This document shows positions 50,077 through 59,011 of a DNA stretch of 64,000 nt, piece after piece. Position 1 is the first letter of the stretch; each line of letters opens with the position of its first letter. The notes below the pieces were generated by a model. The model did no database searches. It was given only the letters and a program-made list of their open reading frames with translations, and was not told where the DNA came from. The stretch is from positions 124,001 to 188,000 of the forward strand of contig NZ_KB890026.1 in NCBI RefSeq assembly GCF_000372965.1, given 5' to 3'. The position numbers and the translations under genes were made by a program. The stretch is from Hoeflea sp. 108. GTDB lineage: Bacteria > Pseudomonadota > Alphaproteobacteria > Rhizobiales > Rhizobiaceae.

Positions 50077-50943
50077 ATGGACATACGCTTCCTGGAAAGC
50101 CTGGTGGAGGTTGCCGAATGCGGCTCTATTGCCGAAGCGGCACGTAGGTTGAACCTGACGCCGGCAGCAGTATCGCAGCGGCTGAAGGCGCTCGAGCAGG
50201 AACTGGGACATTCGCTGATCGCTCGTGCCGGGCGTACCGTGCGCCCGACCGCCTCCGGTCTTGCCGTGCTGGAGAAAGCTCGGCACTTGATCGCGGGTGC
50301 GCGCGACCTGCGTGCCATCGCCGCCAATGATCTGCCTGCCGGAGAATTGCGGCTTGGCTCGACGGCGACAAGCTTGACTGGCATTCTGCCCGAGGTCATC
50401 GCCTCACTGAGCCAGCGCTACCCTCTCATTGAATTCTTTGTTCGACCGGGCGCTTCAGTGGACCTTTATCACAGTTTGCTCTCGGAGGAGATCGATGCTG
50501 CTGTGATTGTGCAGCCACCATTCCAGATCCCAAAGTCGATCGGGTGGATGACCCTGCGCGAGGAGCCGCTTGTCTTGATCGTGCCTGAGACGATGGAGAT
50601 CAGTCACCCCGAGATGGCCATCAGCACTGCGCCCTTCATCCGCTACGACCGGAACCAGTGGGGTGGGCAGATTGTGGACAGCTACCTGCGGCAGCATCGG
50701 TTGAAGGTGCGCCAATGGTTGGAGCTTGATGCGTTGGACTCAATTGCCGCACTGGTGAGCCGAGGAATTGGAGTTGCCATCGTGCCGGACTGGTCTCCTC
50801 CTTGGCCCGAGGGGCTGCGGCTGCGCAAAATCCCTCTTTCGGACGGTGAGCGACGAAGGGTCGGCGTCCTTTGGAGGCGCTCTGGTCCTCGGAGCGCTGC
50901 AATCCGTGCCTTCGTCGATACCTGTGGAGAAATCCAGCGGTGA
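50077..50943 (+). CDS. LysR family transcriptional regulator
   Basis: 288 residues. The N-terminal helix-turn-helix (1-65; MDIRFLESLVEVAECGSIAEAARRLNLTPAAVSQRLKALEQELG) and the periplasmic-binding-like effector domain (about 90-285) are complete. ATAGGAAAAG lies before the ATG. It is divergent from the aminotransferase gene and should regulate it through sites in the 190-bp gap that also carries the repeat. Confidence 0.9.
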   Translation: MDIRFLESLVEVAECGSIAEAARRLNLTPAAVSQRLKALEQELGHSLIARAGRTVRPTASGLAVLEKARHLIAGARDLRAIAANDLPAGELRLGSTATSLTGILPEVIASLSQRYPLIEFFVRPGASVDLYHSLLSEEIDAAVIVQPPFQIPKSIGWMTLREEPLVLIVPETMEISHPEMAISTAPFIRYDRNQWGGQIVDSYLRQHRLKVRQWLELDALDSIAALVSRGIGVAIVPDWSPPWPEGLRLRKIPLSDGERRRVGVLWRRSGPRSAAIRAFVDTCGEIQR

Positions 50944-50947
50944 TACC

Positions 50948-50964
50948 AATCGCCGAAGGCGATT
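50948..50964. terminator. hairpin after lysR, weak terminator candidate
   Basis: AATCGCC-GAA-GGCGATT is a perfect 7-bp stem with 3-base loop, 5 bases after the lysR stop. No immediate T run follows, so termination strength is doubtful. Confidence 0.4.
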
Positions 50965-51091
50965 AACGGGAGCATATGCCCATCGGTCTGACCGAGAAGG
51001 GCGTTCCAGTTCAGTTTTTTTGTTGCACATCCTATGGCCGATGGCGACCTCGCCGCCCGGTCATCGTTTCAGCTTCCGCTTAACGTCGGGA

Positions 51092-51793
51092 TCAACCCTG
51101 CGAGCCCGGATTCTTCTTGCGAGCTATGAGGAACATGTGATCCTCGAGCGCCTTTTGGACGTCAGTCGCATTGGTTTCAGGCTTAGCGATTTCCGCTAAG
51201 ATCCAGTCGCGAAAGGCTTCATGCTGGTGGGGAATTGCAGACAAGTCTTCATCGCGGAATCGCTCAAGATTTGAAACGATAAGGACATGCCGGGCAATCG
51301 TATCCCAAAGAATCCCGGCAATCGCATTGTCGGCAGCATTCCGAATTGATCGATGGAACTCCAGGTCGGCCGTCAGAGAGCTTTGGGCATTCCCCGCCTT
51401 GGCTGAGGCGTACATTTTCTCTATTGCGGCATCAAGAACCGCTGGGCTGCCGTTGCCCATGCGCCAATTCTGAATTGCATCCCGCAGCAAGAAAGCCTCG
51501 AGAGACAGCCGGACCTCCATCACTTGCTGAGCCACTTTGGGATCGAATGCCGCGATTCTGTATCCCTTGTGGCCAACGCCGCTGATGATGCCCTGGGCAT
51601 GCAGCACCTTGAGTGCTTCTCGAATCGGTACTCTGCTAACACCAAGCTTCTCAACGAGTGTGGCTTCTACAATCCGCTCGCCCGGAACGATGATGCGGGT
51701 CGCTATCGCCTCGGCAATCGTGTCAGCAACGCTCTCAGACAGAGATGTGCGTTTCGGTTGCGGCAGTTCAATAGAAGCCAAAATTCCAGCCAA
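51092..51793 (-). CDS. GntR family regulator with FCD effector domain
   Basis: 233 residues beginning at a TTG preceded by GGGGAAGG. Winged helix (about 15-80; SVADTIAEAIATRIIVPGERIVEATLVEKLGVSRVPIREALKVL) and helical FCD domain (about 90-225) with the usual metal-binding histidines in LEFHRSIRNAADN and DTIARHVLIVSN. FCD regulators respond to small organic acids. The gene is divergent from two SDR genes, and AT-rich palindromes at 52201-52232 are its likely operator. Confidence 0.87.
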   Translation of the reverse strand: MAGILASIELPQPKRTSLSESVADTIAEAIATRIIVPGERIVEATLVEKLGVSRVPIREALKVLHAQGIISGVGHKGYRIAAFDPKVAQQVMEVRLSLEAFLLRDAIQNWRMGNGSPAVLDAAIEKMYASAKAGNAQSSLTADLEFHRSIRNAADNAIAGILWDTIARHVLIVSNLERFRDEDLSAIPHQHEAFRDWILAEIAKPETNATDVQKALEDHMFLIARKKNPGSQG

Positions 51794-52200
51794 CAGCCTT
51801 CCCCTTCTATTTGCCTGCCAATGGTCTCAAGTATGTTTCCTGTCTCGCCATCGAAAATTCGTCACTCGACAGCCGGGCTTCGGTAACGACCATCATCAAT
51901 AACGTCGCATACTACATGGCTCATATCGGGATGCCAGAAGGCAAGCAATACAGAAGCTCGCACATGTCCAGGCAGCCGTTTGAAGAGAGGGAGAAGTTGT
52001 GGAGGGTGGTCTATCCGGTGCCCGCAATCGTGCTGTGCCCTGGGCGCGACGATGCCGGTGCGAAGGCAGTAGTCCACTGACCGCGCGCCAACCGCCCCAT
52101 CCACAATCATCTTCAACCGCTTCCAAGGGGCCGCAACTCTTCAGAACGGGAAGGGAAGCGCGATTCCCCAGTCCATACCGCCAGCATTTTTGACGTTCCT
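51794..52200. other. divergent region between gntR and SDR genes, no gene recognised
   Basis: About 400 bases without a convincing gene; overlapping short frames on both strands have no motif or good start. The AT-rich operator-like block lies at its right edge. Confidence 0.5.
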
Positions 52201-52232
52201 ATTGTAATACAATCAGACAATCATACAATGAT
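52201..52232. promoter_or_regulatory. twin palindromes, candidate GntR/FCD operator over the SDR promoter
   Basis: ATTGTA-A-TACAAT (52201-52213) and ATCAT-ACA-ATGAT (52220-52232) are both perfect inverted repeats in a locally AT-rich stretch. TTGTAA (52202-52207) and TACAAT (52224-52229), 16 bp apart, could be the promoter of the SDR pair, so a bound repressor would cover it. Start codon at 52271. Confidence 0.55.
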
Positions 52233-52270
52233 ACCTTGCGCTTTGATTTCCAGACAGAAGGGATGCAGCG

Positions 52271-53035
52271 GTGAGACTAGAAGGCCAAGTTGCGGTGATA
52301 ACCGGTGGTGCAAGTGGCATGGGGCGATCAACCGCCCTGCTGTTTGCAAGGGAAGGAGCCAAAGTGGTTGTCGGCGACGTCGATACCGCGGCCGGCGCCA
52401 CGCTTGAAGGTGAGGCAAGGGCCTTTGGGGGTGACTTGCGTTTTCAGCGTTGCGACGTGTCCGTCGAAACGGACGTGGCACAGCTCGTTGCAGCAGCCGA
52501 AGACGGCTATGGAAAGCTGGACACGATCTTTAACAATGCCGGCATTGAGCAACCCGTCACACCCTCAGATCAAGTAACCGAGGCACTGTTTGATCGGGTC
52601 ATAGACATCAATCTCAAGGGCGTATTCTTTGGTTGCAAGCATGCGATCCCTGCGTTGTTGCGCAACGGAGGGGGCACGATCGTAAACAATTCATCCGTGA
52701 GCGCATTTGCCAATGTGGGCGGAAATCTGTCTTATGCGGCTTCCAAGGGTGGCATCATGTCCATGACCCGGGTCATCGCAGTCGAATATGCGTCCCGCAA
52801 TATCCGCTGCAATGCTATCAATCCGGGTGTGATCGACACGGGCATGAACCGGCGCAATCTGGACCTATCCAGCAATCCTGAGGAGTTGGAACAGCGCTGG
52901 CGTGCGATCACGCCCATGGGCCGTATGGGCACAGGCGACGAGATAGGGGAGGCAGTCCTGTTCCTCGCCTCGCGTCAATCCTCTTTCATCACAGGTGTTG
53001 GCCTGCTGGTCGATGGGGGGCGGGTGGCAACATGA
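52271..53035 (+). CDS. SDR family oxidoreductase
   Basis: 254 residues from a GTG with GAAGGGAT upstream. Motifs: TGGASGMG, a beta-2 aspartate (VVGDVD), NNAG, and active site S...YAASK with NPGVIDTGMN. The C-terminal FITGVGLLVDGGRV is classical. It overlaps the second SDR gene by 4 nt. Probably NAD-dependent; substrate unknown. Likely controlled by the divergent GntR protein. Confidence 0.87.
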   Translation: MRLEGQVAVITGGASGMGRSTALLFAREGAKVVVGDVDTAAGATLEGEARAFGGDLRFQRCDVSVETDVAQLVAAAEDGYGKLDTIFNNAGIEQPVTPSDQVTEALFDRVIDINLKGVFFGCKHAIPALLRNGGGTIVNNSSVSAFANVGGNLSYAASKGGIMSMTRVIAVEYASRNIRCNAINPGVIDTGMNRRNLDLSSNPEELEQRWRAITPMGRMGTGDEIGEAVLFLASRQSSFITGVGLLVDGGRVAT

Positions 53036-53763
53036 GTGGCAAACTCGCTGGCAAGGTCGCCGTCGTCACAGGCGCGGCGCGAGGATTGGGGCGTGCTGTA
53101 GCCCAGCTTTACGCTCAGGAAGGCGCCACAGTCTATGCGCTCGACCACCTGGTGGATGAACTGACCTTACTCCAGCAGGATACTGGCGGCATAAGGCCCC
53201 GGCCGCTCGACCTCACGGATGTCGACGCAATAGAATGTGTCTTTGGTGCTATCCACGATGAAGCCGGCCACATTGACGTCCTGGTCAATAATGCGGGCAT
53301 CATTTTTTTCAAGCCGGTTGAAGAGGTCTCGGTGGCGGATTGGGACAGGCTGATGGCCGTCAATCTGCGAGGTGCGTTTCTTTGCGTACGAGCGGTTGCT
53401 CGGGGGATGAAAGCTCGCCGAGCTGGCGCCATCATCAATGTTTCCAGCAATGCCGGCATTACCGGTGGGCTCGACGAATCCACCTATTGCGCATCCAAGT
53501 TCGGACTTGAAGGCTTGTCGCGATCGCTCAGCCATGAGTTCACGCCATACAATGTATCGGTCAACACAATTACACCGGGCCATCCGATGCGTACGCCAAT
53601 GAGCGAGGTGACCTATTCGGCCGAGTTGCGGAAGATCTGGAAGGATCCAGTCGAACTGGCCCCTGCCTTCGTTCACCTGGCTCTTCAGGATGCCACGGGC
53701 ATCAACGACCAGCGTATCAAAGCTTGGGACATGGTTTTGGAGCTGCGCAACAACGCTGGCTGA
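53032..53763 (+). CDS. SDR family oxidoreductase, second of pair
   Basis: 243 residues. TGAARGLG, NNAG, and the catalytic motif YCASK are present, but the C-terminal part after TPGHPMRTPMSE is atypical: the usual 'G..i.vDGG' ending is replaced by GINDQRIKAWDMVLELRNNAG. It is co-translated with the preceding SDR and is followed by a strong terminator, so the two make a short operon. Confidence 0.85.
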   Translation: MSGKLAGKVAVVTGAARGLGRAVAQLYAQEGATVYALDHLVDELTLLQQDTGGIRPRPLDLTDVDAIECVFGAIHDEAGHIDVLVNNAGIIFFKPVEEVSVADWDRLMAVNLRGAFLCVRAVARGMKARRAGAIINVSSNAGITGGLDESTYCASKFGLEGLSRSLSHEFTPYNVSVNTITPGHPMRTPMSEVTYSAELRKIWKDPVELAPAFVHLALQDATGINDQRIKAWDMVLELRNNAG

Positions 53764-53789
53764 CCCCGCCCGGCAAACGCAGCTTTGAC

Positions 53790-53825
53790 AAAGGCCCCAA
53801 AATGCCATTCGGGGCCTTTGCTTTT
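53790..53825. terminator. bidirectional terminator
   Basis: AAAGGCCCC (53790-53798) and GGGGCCTTT (53811-53819) form a perfect 9-bp stem with a 12-base loop, followed by GCTTTT on the plus strand and preceded by TTTGACA on the other side. It separates the convergent SDR pair and the leftward peptide operon. Confidence 0.75.
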
Positions 53826-53836
53826 CAGATTGGTCG

Positions 53837-55510
53837 CTACCCTATGACGCGACTAACTCGCTTCGTGCCGCCTTTCTCCGAACGGGCGACGACGGTGATT
53901 GCGCCTTTGCCGGCAATTCGTACGAGCCATTCGGTCGGCTTGGCGTTCGCGGTCCATTGCTGACCCCATGGGGACCATGGATAGAGACGTTCATTGCGGC
54001 CCGCCAGGTGGCCAAGGTCGGCGCACTCAGGATTCATCATGAGCTCACCGCCTTCAACCTCTATGGAAGCAGTCACCGTCTTTGCAACTTTGTTGGCGAT
54101 GGCGACATCGGAAAGATTTGTCGGAAGATAACCATGATTGGCGATGATGGAGCGGACCTTGTAGAGGCCCGCCCCAAGATGGGTCACGGTCACATCGTCA
54201 ATCTTGATCTGGGGGGCAGCCGCGGCGTGCTTGAGGTTGAAGAGCACGTTCTGTCTGCAGATTTCTTCCAGCAGCTCGCCTGGAGGATTACGATAAGTCC
54301 AAATATTGACCATGCCGCCGATCTCGATCGCCCCGAGCTGGGGGTGGTCAAAATGCTTCCAGTCGCGCCAGCCTCTTTCGGCCATATTCTTCTTTACGTA
54401 GTCATAGACCTTCTGCTGCACATCTTCATTACGCGGATAGAGGTTGTAGTAGCCCTCCTTCGGCACACCCGCAGCACGTTCGATGTCCCACAATTCCGTA
54501 CCGAAAGAAATGATGCCCATCTCTTCATAGGTCCAGTCCATTAGCCCGCCGCGACGCACGACCGATTTGTCAGGCGTGAACTCTTCATAGATCGATATCG
54601 TCGGATAACCGGTCAGTGCAGTGCCGACTTTTCCGATCTCTTTGTAGAGGTTGATATCACGCGCGCTCATCGCACTGTCTGGGCGCGTCATCGACGGGCG
54701 CAGGATGATCCCGCCGTGGGTATGATATGCGCACATGCCGCAAATATTGGGATGATCGAGGATGACCTTCGCCATGCCGTGCGCTTCCGGTTCCGAAAGC
54801 GGATGTACGCCGCCGCCATACTCCTGAGGCGACCAGTTGGTCGGGAAGTTGCGGTTCATGTTGCCGTCGAAAGGTTTCTCGATGGGCACATTCACGTTGT
54901 CGTAGTTGCGAACCGTGCCTTCTGGATACATCCGGTAATATTCGCCGCCTTCCTCGCCGGGCTCGCGCTGCACCATGATGTCAGGATTACTGGTACTCTT
55001 CTTCCATTCTCCTTTCGGATCGGGAACCCGCATCCAGACAAGGAAACCGTCTCCATCGATATCTTCGGGGATTAGACCCTCGACACGGTCGGCTCCCGGC
55101 ATGAAACGGCCGTTGCCGCACCAATTGTAGTAGGGTGGGACTAACGAGAGCTCGGCTCCGTCGGGATTGATGCGAGGGAGAATGTAGAAGGCTTGGCTGT
55201 CTACGAGACGGGTGACCTCCTTGTCGATTCCATACTGTGTAAGCAGGTGATTGACAGCGTAAAGCGCGGTGGCACTCGTCGCGTGCTCCTCGGCATGAAT
55301 CTGTCCGTCAATGTAGTAGCCGGGCTTTTCCTCGAGTGGTCCGGTCTTCCTGTTACCAATCTCGACCAGCCAAACGTCGCGCCCCTGGAAGGACTTTGCG
55401 ATAGACGTCAGCCGTGCCAACTCTGGATAGGCGTCGACCAGCGCCTGAAGCCGTTCGGTCATTTCGGCGTAGGTGTAGTAGCGATCAAAGCGTATATCGA
55501 GCGTGCTCAT
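53837..55510 (-). CDS. M14 family zinc carboxypeptidase
   Basis: 557 residues. The zinc-binding H72-x2-E75 motif (QIHAEEHATS) and a later histidine in AYHTHGG are in place, with LPRINPDGAEL between them. The catalytic glutamate is likely the one in GTELWD. No signal peptide, so the enzyme is probably cytoplasmic. The C-terminal 170 residues form an extra beta-rich region (GAGLYKVRSIIANHGYLPTNLS). Reaction: removal of C-terminal residues from peptides or cleavage of peptide-like conjugates. Last gene of the leftward operon; overlaps oppF by 4 nt. Confidence 0.87.
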   Translation of the reverse strand: MSTLDIRFDRYYTYAEMTERLQALVDAYPELARLTSIAKSFQGRDVWLVEIGNRKTGPLEEKPGYYIDGQIHAEEHATSATALYAVNHLLTQYGIDKEVTRLVDSQAFYILPRINPDGAELSLVPPYYNWCGNGRFMPGADRVEGLIPEDIDGDGFLVWMRVPDPKGEWKKSTSNPDIMVQREPGEEGGEYYRMYPEGTVRNYDNVNVPIEKPFDGNMNRNFPTNWSPQEYGGGVHPLSEPEAHGMAKVILDHPNICGMCAYHTHGGIILRPSMTRPDSAMSARDINLYKEIGKVGTALTGYPTISIYEEFTPDKSVVRRGGLMDWTYEEMGIISFGTELWDIERAAGVPKEGYYNLYPRNEDVQQKVYDYVKKNMAERGWRDWKHFDHPQLGAIEIGGMVNIWTYRNPPGELLEEICRQNVLFNLKHAAAAPQIKIDDVTVTHLGAGLYKVRSIIANHGYLPTNLSDVAIANKVAKTVTASIEVEGGELMMNPECADLGHLAGRNERLYPWSPWGQQWTANAKPTEWLVRIAGKGAITVVARSEKGGTKRVSRVIG

Positions 55511-56556
55511 AGGTGTTCCTGGATGAGGCTGGGTACTGCAACGTCGCCTGGCGTAGGCGCGGTGCGAATACAGGCACTGAAATGGCCGGGCGAGATTTCG
55601 TTCAAGGACGGCACGACCCGAGCGCAGTCCGCAATGGCAAGCGAACAGCGGGTTCGAAAGACGCAGCCTGAAGGAGGATTGATCGGACTCGGGATATCAC
55701 CCTTCAATATGATGCGGTCGGGTCGGGCTCTCTTGTCTGGATCAGGCACCGCCGAAAGGAGCGCCTTGGTGTAAGGATGGTTGGGAACGCGATAGAGATT
55801 GCGGGTGGGGGCCACTTCCATGATCCGTCCCAGATACATGACGATCACACGGTCGCTGATATGTTCGACCACAGCGAGATCATGCGCAATAAACAGCATG
55901 GTCAGATTGTAATGTGCCTTCAGATCCTCAAGGAGATTGACTACCTGCGCCTGAATCGAGACGTCCAGCGCAGAAACCGGCTCGTCGGCAACGATGAACT
56001 CGGGCTCAACCGCCAGTGCTCGGGCTATGCCGATACGCTGGCGCTGCCCACCTGAGAATTCATGCGGGAACCGATCCAAATAATCGCCGGAAAGCCCGAC
56101 CTGTTCGAGCAAGGCGACAATCCGGTCCTCTCGTTCCTCGGGGCGGCCGATCTTGTGCACGGCCAGCGCATGGCCGAGAACCGTGCGAACCTTCTCACGC
56201 GGGTTGAGGCTCGCGTAAGGGTCCTGAAAGACGATCTGCATGCGCTTGCGGAAGGCACGCATTTCTGAGGCAGACAGCCGGGTAATGTCAGTGCCCGCGA
56301 AATTGATCTCGCCTTCCGTAGGTTCCAGCAATCGCAGTACCGTGCGGCCCACGGTTGTTTTGCCCGAACCAGATTCACCAACGAGCCCGACGACCTCGCC
56401 CCGCTTGATGGAGAAAGAAACGTCATTGATGGCCCGCACATTGGCGACCACGCGGTTGAAGATTCCGCCCCTGATGGAGAAATACTTCTTAAGGCCGCGC
56501 ACGCGCAGCAGAATATCGTCGCCTGTGGCCGCACGCGGGTCGACAATGGCGTTCAT
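55507..56556 (-). CDS. peptide ABC importer ATPase, OppF/DppF type
   Basis: 349 residues. Complete nucleotide site: Walker A GESGSGKTT, Q-loop IVFQDPYASLNPRE, signature FSGGQRQRIGIARAL, Walker B FIVADEPVSALDV, switch FIAHDLAVV. The C-terminus has the CVFRTRCSLAIADC cysteine motif of oligopeptide ATPases. It overlaps oppD by 4 nt. The start ATG at 56554-56556 is chosen to give that overlap. The matching permeases and binding protein are not in the window and may lie beyond 64000. Confidence 0.92.
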   Translation of the reverse strand: MNAIVDPRAATGDDILLRVRGLKKYFSIRGGIFNRVVANVRAINDVSFSIKRGEVVGLVGESGSGKTTVGRTVLRLLEPTEGEINFAGTDITRLSASEMRAFRKRMQIVFQDPYASLNPREKVRTVLGHALAVHKIGRPEEREDRIVALLEQVGLSGDYLDRFPHEFSGGQRQRIGIARALAVEPEFIVADEPVSALDVSIQAQVVNLLEDLKAHYNLTMLFIAHDLAVVEHISDRVIVMYLGRIMEVAPTRNLYRVPNHPYTKALLSAVPDPDKRARPDRIILKGDIPSPINPPSGCVFRTRCSLAIADCARVVPSLNEISPGHFSACIRTAPTPGDVAVPSLIQEHL

Positions 56557-57599
56557 GTGCTGGTCCTCGTCGGGAGTTCGAGTTCTTGCCAACGGATGCA
56601 GCGTACGCTGCGCCCGGCCTCCAACTCTTCCAAGGGCGGCACGGCATCCGCGCATCTCTCCTCGGCGAAAGCGCAACGTGTACGGAAGCGGCAGCCGCCC
56701 GGGAGTTTTGTGAGGAGCGGTACGTAACCGGGAATTGCTTGCAGGCGGGTCTTTTCCTCCGCGCCCATTCGCGGAATGGATTGCATCAAGCCTGATGTGT
56801 AGGGCATCAGCGGTCGCGTGAAGATTTGCTCAACCGTGCCCGCCTCGACGACCTGGCCCGCATACATCACGACGACACGGTTCGCCATTTCAGCAACTAC
56901 GCCAAGATCGTGCGTGATGAAAACTATCGCCATACCAAGGCGTTCCTGGAGATTGCGCATCAGGTCGAGAATCTGGGCCTGGATCGTAACATCGAGGGCG
57001 GTCGTCGGTTCATCGGCGATAAGCACGCTGGGTTCGCAGGCAAGCGCCATGGCGATCATGGCCCGCTGGCGCATGCCACCAGACATTTCATGTGGAAACT
57101 GCGCGGCTCTTCGCGCAGGCTCCGGGATGCCGACGATTTCCAGCATTTCCACGGCCCGTCTGTGGGCCTCGGCCTTCGAAACCTTCTGGTGCTGGATCAC
57201 AACTTCTGCAATCTGCCTGCCGATCGTGTGCACCGGATTGAGGCTCGTCATCGGCTCCTGGAAGATCATGCCGATATCGTTGCCGCGAACGGTGCGCATC
57301 TCTTTCTCGCTCAGTTCCGCGAGATCTCTCCCACGCAGTCTGATGGCGCCGCGCGCAATCTTGCCGATCTTCTTCGGCAGGAGCCGCATGATGGAAAGGC
57401 TTGTCACGGATTTGCCCGAGCCGGACTCGCCCACGATAGCCAGCGTCTCGCCGGCATTGACGGCAAAACTCACTCCGTCAACAGCGCTCACAATCTGGCC
57501 TTCGCCAACCAGAAATGTCGTTTGCAGGTCATCCACTTCCAGGAGAGGCGATTCTGTGATCCCTGTGAAGGGGTATGGAGCTTGAGGCATGGCAGTCAT
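56553..57599 (-). CDS. peptide ABC importer ATPase, OppD/DppD type
   Basis: 348 residues. Walker A GESGSGKSV, Q-loop MIFQEPMTSLNPVH, signature MSGGMRQRAMIAMAL, Walker B LIADEPTTALDV, switch FITHDLGVV; all catalytic residues intact, unlike the first domain of the fused ATPase at 2995-4878. The C-terminal CRFRTRCAFAEERC motif is present. Overlaps by 4 nt with both neighbours. Confidence 0.92.
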   Translation of the reverse strand: MTAMPQAPYPFTGITESPLLEVDDLQTTFLVGEGQIVSAVDGVSFAVNAGETLAIVGESGSGKSVTSLSIMRLLPKKIGKIARGAIRLRGRDLAELSEKEMRTVRGNDIGMIFQEPMTSLNPVHTIGRQIAEVVIQHQKVSKAEAHRRAVEMLEIVGIPEPARRAAQFPHEMSGGMRQRAMIAMALACEPSVLIADEPTTALDVTIQAQILDLMRNLQERLGMAIVFITHDLGVVAEMANRVVVMYAGQVVEAGTVEQIFTRPLMPYTSGLMQSIPRMGAEEKTRLQAIPGYVPLLTKLPGGCRFRTRCAFAEERCADAVPPLEELEAGRSVRCIRWQELELPTRTST

Positions 57600-59011
57600 G
57601 TGTTACACGCTCGATCTGGCCGTTTATCTGACTGTGGTGTCACGCTAGGGGATGCAAAGCGTCCCCAACCCGGGGCGCCGACGACCGATCCATCAAAGAC
57701 AGTTCGGCCGCGTACAATTGTCCGGCGCACCCGTCCCTTGAACCGGGCACCGTAGTAGAGATGGGCGACATCGCGCGCAAAAGTGTGCAGTGTTTCTGAC
57801 GAAATCTCCGTCGTACTTGCCAGGTCGACAAGGATGAGATCGCCATCCGCGCCAACCGCGATGCGCCCCTTGTTGAGCAGGCCAAATCGCGCTGCGGCGT
57901 TGGCGCTCAGCAGGTTAGAAGCCTTTTCAAGCGATAGACGCCCCTCCGAAACCGCATGAAGCATGGAAGGCACCAGCATTTCGGAGCCGGGCGATCCTGG
58001 CGGTGCGGCAAGGAAGTCATTCGAAGCCGCCAGCTTCTCTGGGTATGAAAAGGCAGCATGGTCAGTGGTTACATGGGTTATGATGCCTTCAGCGATCGCT
58101 TGCCAGAGCGCGTCCTGATCCGACTTGTCGCGTACAGGGGGATTGATCTTTGCGAAGACGCCGACACGGGCGACGTCTTGGTGAGTGCGAAATAGATAAT
58201 GAGGACAGGTTTCTGCCGTGAAGTCGGACGTGCCGGCAAAGGCGCGCAGCACACGAACGGTTTTCTCGCTTGTCACATGGGCGATATGCAGCTTCGCGCC
58301 CGCCTGGACATTCATGGCGAGCAGCTTTGCTACCGCGACGGACTCGCAGATGGCAGGGCGTGCTGCGGGATGGGTATCCGGATTGGCGAGATCCAGTGTG
58401 CGAGCTCGTTGCTCAGCGGCAGCGAGCAACTGGGCGCTTTCGGCATGAACGACGACGGGAAGACCTACCTTGCCTGCGGCCTCAAGGACTTTGAGCTGAT
58501 CAGCCTCGTCAGGATATGACAGGCCGTAAAACTCGTCCTCGCGACCTTCGGGGGGAGATGTCGTGAAGATTTTCAGGGCAACCACACCTGCTGCCTTCAT
58601 TGCCTCCATTCTCTCAGGTAGCAGGTCGGCTGGCGCGCCGTAGAGCCCAAAGTCGATCAGCGCATGCTCAGCGAAATGCACCCGCCGAATGCCAACACGT
58701 TCGGCCGAATTGCAGCAGGGTTTGCTGATCGGCATTTCAAACAGGGTGGTTATTCCACCTGCGGCCGCGGCTCTGGTCTCGCTTTCAACAGTTCCGCGGT
58801 GTGGGAAGGCCGGTGCCCGAATGTGGAAATGGATGTCGATCGCCCCTGGCAGGAGGTGCAGGCCAGAGCCATCGATGACTTCTCGAGATTCTCCAGCGCC
58901 GGGGTTGACGAGGGCCGCAACGCGGCCTTCGTCAAGCGCAACATCCATCTGTACTAGCCCCTCGCTGGCCAGAACATTCGCATTGCGGATGATCGTGTCG
59001 AACACAGTCAC
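57596..59011 (-). CDS. cyclic amidohydrolase (dihydroorotase/allantoinase/hydantoinase family)
   Basis: 471 residues. The metal-binding H61-x-H63 (IDIHFHIRAP), the carboxylated-lysine position K147 (VVALKIFTT), histidines in VVVHAES and LHIAHVTS and the aspartate in VTTDHAAF are all present, so a dinuclear metal site is expected. Family reaction: hydrolysis of a cyclic amide such as a hydantoin, dihydropyrimidine or allantoin. It sits in the peptide-importer operon with 4-nt overlaps and may open a ring of the imported compound. Confidence 0.87.
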   Translation of the reverse strand: MTVFDTIIRNANVLASEGLVQMDVALDEGRVAALVNPGAGESREVIDGSGLHLLPGAIDIHFHIRAPAFPHRGTVESETRAAAAGGITTLFEMPISKPCCNSAERVGIRRVHFAEHALIDFGLYGAPADLLPERMEAMKAAGVVALKIFTTSPPEGREDEFYGLSYPDEADQLKVLEAAGKVGLPVVVHAESAQLLAAAEQRARTLDLANPDTHPAARPAICESVAVAKLLAMNVQAGAKLHIAHVTSEKTVRVLRAFAGTSDFTAETCPHYLFRTHQDVARVGVFAKINPPVRDKSDQDALWQAIAEGIITHVTTDHAAFSYPEKLAASNDFLAAPPGSPGSEMLVPSMLHAVSEGRLSLEKASNLLSANAAARFGLLNKGRIAVGADGDLILVDLASTTEISSETLHTFARDVAHLYYGARFKGRVRRTIVRGRTVFDGSVVGAPGWGRFASPSVTPQSDKRPDRACNT

